A DNA stretch of 10,419 nucleotides from Hyphomicrobiales bacterium. GTDB taxonomy: Bacteria; Pseudomonadota; Alphaproteobacteria; Rhizobiales; Beijerinckiaceae. Both the position numbers and the translations under genes were made by a program. The stretch spans positions 1-10,419 of the forward strand of contig JAATEW010000104.1 of assembly GCA_015655535.1 (NCBI GenBank), read 5' to 3'. The notes beneath the pieces were generated by a model that saw only the letters and a program-made list of their open reading frames with translations, was not told the origin of the DNA and did no database searches. Below are positions 5,987 through 10,419 of this stretch, piece after piece; position 1 is the first letter of the stretch, and every line of letters begins with the position of its first letter.

Positions 5987-6793
5987 GTGACCCGCCTGAA
6001 GACAGATCTCGTCACCTATGAGTTTGAGGCGGATATCGCCCTGATCGGCCTCAACCGGCCGGCAAAGCGCAATGCGATTGACGATGATCTTCTGGGCGCG
6101 CTGATAGAAGCCGTTGCGAAGGCCACGACGGAGGCCAAGGCTGCGGTCCTTTTCGGCCATGGCGCGCATTTCTGCGCCGGGCTCGATCTTGCCAAACATG
6201 CGCGCAAAACGCCGGTCGAAGCGCTGAAGACGTCGCGGCATTGGCACGCGGCTTTCGAGCAAATCGCGCGCGGCGACATTCCTTTTGTCGCCGTATTGCA
6301 TGGCGGCGTGATCGGCGGCGGGCTTGAGCTCGCGGCATCGGCCCATATCAGAATTGCCGATGAGACGGCTTTCTTTGCTCTGCCAGAAGGCAGTCGCGGG
6401 CTTTTGGTCGGCGGCGGGGGCTCTGTGCGGATTGCGCGGTTGATGGGCGTCGCACGTATGACCGATTTGATGCTGACGGGCCGTGTGCTCTCGGTGCGCG
6501 AAGGTTTTGACGCCAATCTCGTTCAATATATTGTCGAAAAAGGGCAGGGCCTCGCCAAAGCCAAAGAGCTTGCCGCGCGCATGGCCGGCAATGCGCCTTT
6601 GTCCAATTTCGCGATATTGCAGGCCTTGCCGCGCATTCAGGACATGGCGCAGGAGGATGGGCTTTTCGTCGAAAGCCTGATGAGCGCCTTCACGCAGACA
6701 AGCCCGGAAGTGAAGGCGCGTATCGACGATTTTCTCGACAAACGCGCGGTGCCCGTATCCGGGAAAGCGTCCAAGCCTATTCGTAGCAAATGA
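5987..6793 (+). CDS. Crotonase / enoyl-CoA hydratase-isomerase family protein
   Basis: A 268-residue enzyme of the crotonase superfamily, which acts on acyl-CoA thioesters in the cytoplasm. The first strand block is IALIGLNRPAKRNAIDDDL. The oxyanion-hole and CoA-site segment is AHFCAGLDLAKH (residues 60-71), and the second is VLHGGVIGGGLELAASAHIRIADE. Both glutamates used by true hydratases are present: Glu114 in GGLEL and Glu134 in LPEGS, followed by the Gly-rich GLLVGGGGSVRIARLMG. Hydratase activity is therefore possible, but hydrolase or isomerase relatives cannot be excluded. The GTG at 5987 is chosen because AAGGA (5975-5979) is 7 bases upstream and the fold begins right after it. An earlier ATG (5912) would add 25 residues without family likeness and would cross the inverted repeat. 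The 3' end overlaps the next gene by 17 bp, tail to tail. Confidence 0.9.
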   Translation: MTRLKTDLVTYEFEADIALIGLNRPAKRNAIDDDLLGALIEAVAKATTEAKAAVLFGHGAHFCAGLDLAKHARKTPVEALKTSRHWHAAFEQIARGDIPFVAVLHGGVIGGGLELAASAHIRIADETAFFALPEGSRGLLVGGGGSVRIARLMGVARMTDLMLTGRVLSVREGFDANLVQYIVEKGQGLAKAKELAARMAGNAPLSNFAILQALPRIQDMAQEDGLFVESLMSAFTQTSPEVKARIDDFLDKRAVPVSGKASKPIRSK

Positions 6794-7295
6794 TCTCGCG
6801 CTCGCCGTGCCGGACGATGGCGAGATTGTCGTGATTGCCGGGCTTGCGGCGTATGGCGCGGCGCGGGCGGCGCTTGGCGACAGTGGTCATGCAGCGCCGC
6901 CGGGGCGTCGAAGGGCCTCGTTTTTCATCCGCCGATGCGACCAAAGCAAGATGGCTTTCGCGATCCGGCCGGACGAAAAAATCCGCCCATTGCCGCCGCA
7001 GATCCTCCGCCTGCTGCATGTCTTTCGACGCTTCGAGAAAGACGCTGAGGTCGGGATCTTGATGCGCCAATTTGATCTCGTACACGTCGCCGTCCTGCCG
7101 CGTGCGGGCCTGAAGTGTCACGCCGCTATAGGCTTGCGCCGGAATATGAATGCGCATTTTCACGCCCTTCAACACCCGTTCGATCCGGATCATGTCATTG
7201 GCGAGCGTGATGAGCCGCATGCCTTCATCCGCACGCGAATCGAGCGCGAGGCGTCTGTTGGTTTCGATGCGGGCGATATGCTGTGTGCAGGCCAT
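6777..7295 (-). CDS. Probable DUF6101 family protein
   Basis: A 172-residue protein of unknown function. The sequence RIERVLKGVKMRIHIPAQAYSG, then a beta stretch (GDVYEIKLAHQDPDLSVFLEAS), and an Arg-rich C-terminal third ending HGEREIICYE recall a small Hyphomicrobiales family that I remember as DUF6101. That name is from memory and only moderately secure. No signal peptide or membrane helix is seen. The basic stretch TPRRRCMTTVAKRRPRRAIR could bind nucleic acid or simply be disordered. The start at ATG 7295 is supported by AAGGA 8 bases upstream. The stop lies inside the 3' end of the convergent crotonase gene (17-bp overlap), leaving no room for a terminator between them. Confidence 0.72.
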   Translation of the reverse strand: MACTQHIARIETNRRLALDSRADEGMRLITLANDMIRIERVLKGVKMRIHIPAQAYSGVTLQARTRQDGDVYEIKLAHQDPDLSVFLEASKDMQQAEDLRRQWADFFVRPDRESHLALVASADEKRGPSTPRRRCMTTVAKRRPRRAIRRKPGNHDNLAIVRHGEREIICYE

Positions 7296-7608
7296 TGAGG
7301 CGGTCCTTGCGGCTGGAACTCGATGCGCAAGAATTGCCGCCGCGGGCCTGTCGATTTGCTAATGAGGCTGGTGAAGAAGCCGTGAATCGCCCTTTCTGCC
7401 AAGGGTTTATCCGGGCATGGCTGAGAAGGGTTTGTCCTAATCGGTCGAATTTTACATAAATCGCGCCCGGCATATTGAACGCCCGCCCATGGCTTTGCGC
7501 TTTCAGCCTCGGCTGAGCCGCAGCCTTGCGACATTCCTGCGCTTGAATCCCGTGGTCCACAAGGATAAGGCAAGCTTCATTCCTTAATCCTAGAGACCGG
7601 TCATCGCT
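7296..7608. other. 313-bp divergent intergenic region, probably promoters of two genes
   Basis: No convincing gene was found here; the open frames crossing it lack start context and family likeness. It separates the minus-strand DUF6101-like gene from the plus-strand phosphatase gene. It holds two near-identical 12-mers, AAGGGTTTATCC (7401-7412) and AAGGGTTTGTCC (7426-7437), 25 bp apart in the same direction. The second overlaps a possible -35. A small palindrome CGGCTgAGCCG lies at 7510-7520. No terminator-like hairpin with a T-run is visible. Confidence 0.6.
7432..7460 (+). promoter_or_regulatory. Possible sigma70-type promoter upstream of the phosphatase-DUF4170 genes
   Basis: TTGTCC (7432-7437) and CATAAA (7455-7460) match 4 of 6 bases each of the TTGACA and TATAAT consensus, with the ideal 17-bp spacer. 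It points toward the phosphatase gene and would leave a leader of about 140 bases. The -35 lies within the second AAGGGTTTGTCC repeat, so a protein bound there could affect it. Matches this good arise by chance, so this is only a candidate. Confidence 0.25.
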
Positions 7609-8427
7609 TTGGATTCGATCGTGCTTGGGGACGCCCTGGCCACTTCCTTTACCAATATTATGCATCACGCCGGTGAGCTTGCTCTCGGCTATTTCAATCA
7701 GGGTGCCAAAACCAGCGCGGAAGTCACGACCAAGCCCGGCGGCTCGCCCGTCACCGAGGCGGATTTTCTGGTCGATCGCTATCTCAAGGAAAAGCTCGAA
7801 GCGCTCGTGCCGGAGGCCGCCTGGCTCTCCGAGGAAACGGCCGATACGGACGCGCGGCTCTCGAACGGGCTCGTCTTGATCGTCGATCCAATCGACGGCA
7901 CGCGCGGTTTCGTCAATGGCGATGCGACCTGGGCCATCGCGGTCGGATTGATCGCGGACGGGCGCCCTATTCTGGGCGTTATCCATGCGCCGGCGCTGAA
8001 AGAAACCTATGTCGCCGTGAAGGACCAAGGGGCTTTTCTGAACGGCCGGCGGATCGCCGTCTCGAAACGCCCGTCGCTCGACGCCGAGGCGCGTGTCTCC
8101 GGCCCCTCGGGGCTCGCGTCAATGCTCAAGACGGCCGGTGTCCAATTCAATCTGCAGCCGAAAATCCCTTCGCTCGCCATGCGGATCGCCCGCGTCGCCT
8201 CCGGCGATCTCGACGCCGCTTTTGCATCCGAACATGCGCATGACTGGGACATAGCGGCGGCCGATCTCGTTCTGCATGAAGCCGGAGGCGTCTTGTCCGG
8301 TCTCGCCGATGGTCCGCTCATTTACAACCGGAGCGATACCCGCCATGGCCTGCTGACCGCCGCGCCCGAGCAGATTCATGCGGAGCTCAATGGCGCGTTC
8401 CGCCGCGCCAAGACGGCGGTGCACTAA
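7609..8427 (+). CDS. Inositol-monophosphatase-family phosphatase, CysQ-like (3'(2'),5'-bisphosphate nucleotidase type)
   Basis: A 272-residue member of the Mg2+-dependent, Li+-sensitive phosphatase superfamily (IMPase/CysQ/FBPase). Metal-site motifs are WLSEETAD (Glu75-Glu76), the signature VDPIDGTRGFVNG (Asp93, Asp96, Gly97, Thr98) and HDWDIAAADLVLHEAGG (Asp212, Asp214). GSPVTEADFLVD at 45-56 is also typical. Members hydrolyse inositol phosphates or the adenosine 3',5'-bisphosphate made in sulfate assimilation; motifs alone do not decide which. The gene group phosphatase-DUF4170-waaA is one I recall from many Hyphomicrobiales. No ATG lies near the 5' end. TTG 7609 follows an in-frame TAG closely, and GTG 7621 is an equally good choice (268 residues). 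Neither has a strong ribosome site. DUF4170 follows after 22 bp. Confidence 0.92.
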   Translation: MDSIVLGDALATSFTNIMHHAGELALGYFNQGAKTSAEVTTKPGGSPVTEADFLVDRYLKEKLEALVPEAAWLSEETADTDARLSNGLVLIVDPIDGTRGFVNGDATWAIAVGLIADGRPILGVIHAPALKETYVAVKDQGAFLNGRRIAVSKRPSLDAEARVSGPSGLASMLKTAGVQFNLQPKIPSLAMRIARVASGDLDAAFASEHAHDWDIAAADLVLHEAGGVLSGLADGPLIYNRSDTRHGLLTAAPEQIHAELNGAFRRAKTAVH

Positions 8428-8449
8428 CATTATGTGGGAAGACAGTTCG

Positions 8450-8686
8450 ATGTCTCAGGAGGCTTCAGCCCAATTGCTTCACCTCGTTTTCGGAGGCGAG
8501 CTCGAAAATCTTGAGGGCACGACATTCAAGGATCTGTCGAAAATCGACCTCGTCGGCATGTTTCCCGATTATGCGTCGGCTTATGCCGCCTGGAAAAGCA
8601 GAGCGCAGGCGACCGTGGACAATGCCCAGATGCGTTATTTCATCGTTCATCTGCATCGCCTGATGGACCCGGCCAAGGGCGAATGA
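8450..8686 (+). CDS. DUF4170 family protein
   Basis: A 78-residue protein that fits DUF4170, a small alphaproteobacterial family of unknown function. The family-like stretches are QLLHLVFGGELENLEGTTF, then DLVGMFPDYASAYAAWKSRAQ, and TVDNAQMRYFIVHLHRLMDP. It appears soluble, with no cysteine. The start at ATG 8450 follows GGGAAG (8436-8441); an in-frame ATG at 8432 would add six residues and is less well placed. It lies 22 bp after the phosphatase gene, so the two are surely co-transcribed. The link to waaA, 232 bp further on, is a conserved neighbourhood from memory and suggests, without proof, a role near envelope lipid assembly. Confidence 0.88.
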   Translation: MSQEASAQLLHLVFGGELENLEGTTFKDLSKIDLVGMFPDYASAYAAWKSRAQATVDNAQMRYFIVHLHRLMDPAKGE

Positions 8687-8728
8687 GGCGATTTTTCTGA
8701 TATTCCATCTAGCCTTCCGTGCGAGCTG

Positions 8729-8739
8729 AATGATAATCA
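8729..8739. promoter_or_regulatory. Fur-box-like AATGATAATCA in the DUF4170-waaA spacer
   Basis: These 11 contiguous bases match the core of the classical 19-bp Fur consensus; I count about 13 of 19 over the full site. It lies about 180 bp before waaA in a 232-bp spacer (8687-8918) that otherwise holds no gene I can support. Alphaproteobacteria often use Irr, RirA or Mur, whose sites differ, so this may be chance. A TTGATA (8772-8777) and TATCAT (8800-8805) lie downstream, but their 22-bp spacing is too wide for a normal promoter. Confidence 0.18.
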
Positions 8740-8918
8740 CTGCCGCTGGCTTTCGAAATTTACGTGATCGTTTGATATTCAATCCGGCGCGCGAGACGCT
8801 ATCATCCTACCTCTTTTCCGCTTGAGTATCGACCCGAGCCACGCCGGCAATGCCATTGGCTTTGCTGGTAAAGACATGCTCAAATCTTTCATTCTGACGT
8901 GCTCCAGGCGAAGCGGTG

Positions 8919-10220
8919 ATGAAAGGCACATTTCTCCTTCTGATCTACCGGGCCGCCAGTGCCGCTTTCGCACCTTTCGCGCCTCTCTTTCTTTACTGGC
9001 GCCAGGGGCAGGGCCTGGAGGACAAGCAGCGCGTCAGGGAGCGTCTCGGGGTTTCGCGCCAAACGCGTCCCGACGGGCCTCTCGCTTGGTTGCATGGCGT
9101 GAGTGTGGGCGAAAGCCTCGCGCTTTTGCCTTTGCTTGAGCGGCTCGCGGCGCGCGGCTTCCATATTCTTCTCACGACGGCGACTGTCACTTCTGCCGCC
9201 GTCATGGCGCAGCGTCTGCCGCCCGGCGCCATTCATCAATATATTCCGCTCGACGTGCCGCGCTTCATGACGCGTTTTCTCGATCATTGGCACCCCGATT
9301 TCGTGTTCATCGCCGAATCCGAAATCTGGCCCAATCTTTTTCGCGAGATTCATCGCCGCGATAGTCCTTTGGTTCTGGTCAACGCACGCATGTCGGCGCG
9401 GTCGTTCCGCCGCTGGCGGCATGTGCCGCGCTCGGCGCAGGCTCTGATGGAAAAAACCGAATTCTGCCTGGCCCAATCTCAGGCGGATGCCGAACGCCTG
9501 ACTCAGCTCGGCGTACCCCGCGTCTATGTGGCGGGTAATCTCAAATATGATGTCGCGCCGCCGCCGGCCGATCCGCAGACCCTCGCCGATCTGAAGGCGA
9601 GGGTCGGAGGCCGCCCCGTCTGGCTCGCCGCCGCGACACATGCCGGCGAAGATCAGATCGTCTTCGACGTGCATCGCAGGCTCTTGCCGCATTTTCCCAA
9701 TCTGCTCACGATCATCGTGCCGCGTCATCCGCGCCGCGGCGCCGAGATCAAACAGCTTGCGGAAAGCCGGGGGCTGCGATGTCAGCTTCGCTCGGAGGAT
9801 CGCAGAGGACAGCCGCTCGAGGGCCTCTATATCGGCGATACGATCGGCGAGACGGGGCTTTTCTACAGGCTGAGCGGCATTGCCTTTATCGGCAAATCCC
9901 TGGGGGGGGGCGGCGGGCAAAGCCCGATCGAAGCGGCGAAGCTCGGCTGCGCCATCCTTCACGGGCCGAATGTCGCCAATTTCACAGATGTCTATGAACG
10001 TCTCGACGCGACACATGGCGCGGCAACGGTCGTCGATGTGGAGACGCTGGCGCGGGCGCTCGCTTATCTCCTTGCCGATGCGGCGAAAATGCGGGACATG
10101 GCGCGCGCCGCGACCGAGGTCGTCGAGAGTCTCGGCGGCGCTTCCGACTTCATCATGAAGGCGATCGAACCGCATATCGTGCAAATGATGGTCGAGCAGC
10201 GCGTTGCCCGGCCCTCATGA
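8919..10220 (+). CDS. waaA: 3-deoxy-D-manno-octulosonic acid (Kdo) transferase
   Basis: WaaA (KdtA, glycosyltransferase family 30) transfers Kdo from CMP-Kdo to lipid IVA at the inner-membrane inner face. The 433-residue protein has an N-terminal membrane-anchoring helix (FLLLIYRAASAAFAPFAPLFLYW, about 5-27). The acceptor-side motif HGVSVGES (59-66) contains the likely catalytic Glu65. Other blocks are TTATVTSAA (86-94), AESEIWPN (132-139), NARMSARSFRRW (155-166), GNLKYD (206-211), AAATHAGEDQ (237-246), IVPRHPRRG (266-274), IGDTIGETGLFYRL (305-318), and FIGKSLGGGGGQSPIEAAKLG followed by GPNVANFTD. All family blocks are intact. ATG 8919 is preferred over the adjoining GTG 8916; AGG at 8906-8908 is a weak ribosome site. 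The coding sequence includes a run of eight G (9902-9909). The 3' end overlaps the convergent gene by 6 bp. Confidence 0.96.
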   Translation: MKGTFLLLIYRAASAAFAPFAPLFLYWRQGQGLEDKQRVRERLGVSRQTRPDGPLAWLHGVSVGESLALLPLLERLAARGFHILLTTATVTSAAVMAQRLPPGAIHQYIPLDVPRFMTRFLDHWHPDFVFIAESEIWPNLFREIHRRDSPLVLVNARMSARSFRRWRHVPRSAQALMEKTEFCLAQSQADAERLTQLGVPRVYVAGNLKYDVAPPPADPQTLADLKARVGGRPVWLAAATHAGEDQIVFDVHRRLLPHFPNLLTIIVPRHPRRGAEIKQLAESRGLRCQLRSEDRRGQPLEGLYIGDTIGETGLFYRLSGIAFIGKSLGGGGGQSPIEAAKLGCAILHGPNVANFTDVYERLDATHGAATVVDVETLARALAYLLADAAKMRDMARAATEVVESLGGASDFIMKAIEPHIVQMMVEQRVARPS

Positions 10221-10419
10221 TGCCTTGGGTTGCAGCGTTTCGGCCAGTTCGCGAAAGGCGTCCTCGCTGGCTTTGTCCGTGGGCGATAGCATCCTGGCTT
10301 CATAGATCTTCGGGACGAGCGACACGGCTTGATCGAGATCGGCGTCATGGCACGGCTAATACCTGCCCATGAGACTCAGATCGAGCGTATCTTCGAAACG
10401 GGCGATCAGGGCTCGGAGC
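10215..10419 (-). pseudogene. C-terminal end of a FliI-like (flagellar ATPase) gene interrupted by an in-frame stop; 5' part outside window
   Basis: On the minus strand one frame reads LRALIARFEDTLDLSLMGRY, then TAG (10358-10356), then PCHDADLDQAVSLVPKIYEA and on to FRELAETLQPKAS and TGA at 10217-10215. The whole looks like one continuous protein tail. It resembles the C-terminus of alphaproteobacterial FliI, the export ATPase of the flagellar type III system, in the ...GxYxxGxDxxLDxAxxxxPxIYEA... pattern. In relatives the interrupted codon would plausibly be CAG (Gln), and the TGC (Cys) two codons later GGC, so single-base changes suffice. Truncation at the TAG would remove about 46 residues. 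Alternatives are a sequencing error or a gene that tolerates the shorter end. The FliI naming is moderate; the in-frame stop is seen directly. Confidence 0.5.

Noticed and set aside
7225..8028. 267-codon minus-strand open frame across the intergenic region and the phosphatase gene
   Set aside because: The part over the phosphatase is a shadow, and the rest overlaps the DUF6101-like gene in another frame without any recognisable motif.
8772..8805. TTGATA and TATCAT as a waaA promoter
   Set aside because: Each hexamer matches 5 of 6 consensus bases but they are 22 bp apart, beyond the usual 16-19 bp.
8822..9139. Plus-strand 105-codon frame in the waaA leader
   Set aside because: Overlaps waaA in a different frame, has no ribosome site and no family likeness.
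8889..10184. 431-codon open frame on the minus strand across all of waaA
   Set aside because: It mirrors waaA codon for codon in GC-rich DNA, has no family likeness and no ribosome site; waaA matches its family over its full length.

Overview
The window reads as chromosomal DNA from a GC-rich alphaproteobacterium of the order Hyphomicrobiales (Rhizobiales). The evidence is the lineage-typical gene set: DUF2093 next to lpxK, DUF4170 between an inositol-monophosphatase-type phosphatase and waaA (kdtA), and an XseA of about 539 residues ending in QGSLF. The protein style resembles Beijerinckiaceae and relatives, but I cannot fix the genus. No rRNA, tRNA, CRISPR array or recognisable insertion sequence is visible.

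Left end (1-1785), visibly poorer in GC than the rest: the C-terminal part of a TetR-type regulator, 13 bp upstream of a small lipase-like alpha/beta hydrolase, probably as one transcript. Next comes a degenerate copy of the 5' end of xseA (1081-1201). Two tiny membrane-protein genes follow on the minus strand (66 and 40 residues, joined by an ATGA overlap). They lie between the xseA remnant and the intact xseA, so the two xseA 5' copies form direct repeats around a cassette of about 560 bp.

Central block (1786-4876, plus strand): xseA (exonuclease VII large subunit), an unrecognised 104-residue protein with a GTG start, a calcineurin-like metallophosphoesterase and a DUF2093 protein. DUF2093 meets lpxK (4873-5898, minus; lipid A 4'-kinase) tail to tail with a 4-bp overlap.

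Right block (5899-10419): a spacer with an 8-bp inverted repeat, a crotonase-family protein (plus), and a convergent, probably DUF6101, protein (minus). A 313-bp intergenic region follows, then a plus-strand run: IMPase/CysQ-like phosphatase, DUF4170 protein, waaA (Kdo transferase). At the right edge the minus strand carries the C-terminal end of a gene that looks like fliI, interrupted by an in-frame TAG.

Functionally the core is outer-membrane lipid A/Kdo assembly: LpxK makes lipid IVA and WaaA adds Kdo. DNA repair (XseA) and phosphate-ester hydrolysis genes sit alongside. From memory of relatives, lpxK is usually close to and co-directional with waaA. Here the phosphatase-DUF4170-waaA block faces the other way and is separated from lpxK by two genes. 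I see no wholly new defence or mobile system. The least ordinary items are the xseA 5' duplication around the coupled mini membrane-protein pair, the interrupted flagellar-ATPase-like gene and the lpxK/crotonase inverted repeat.
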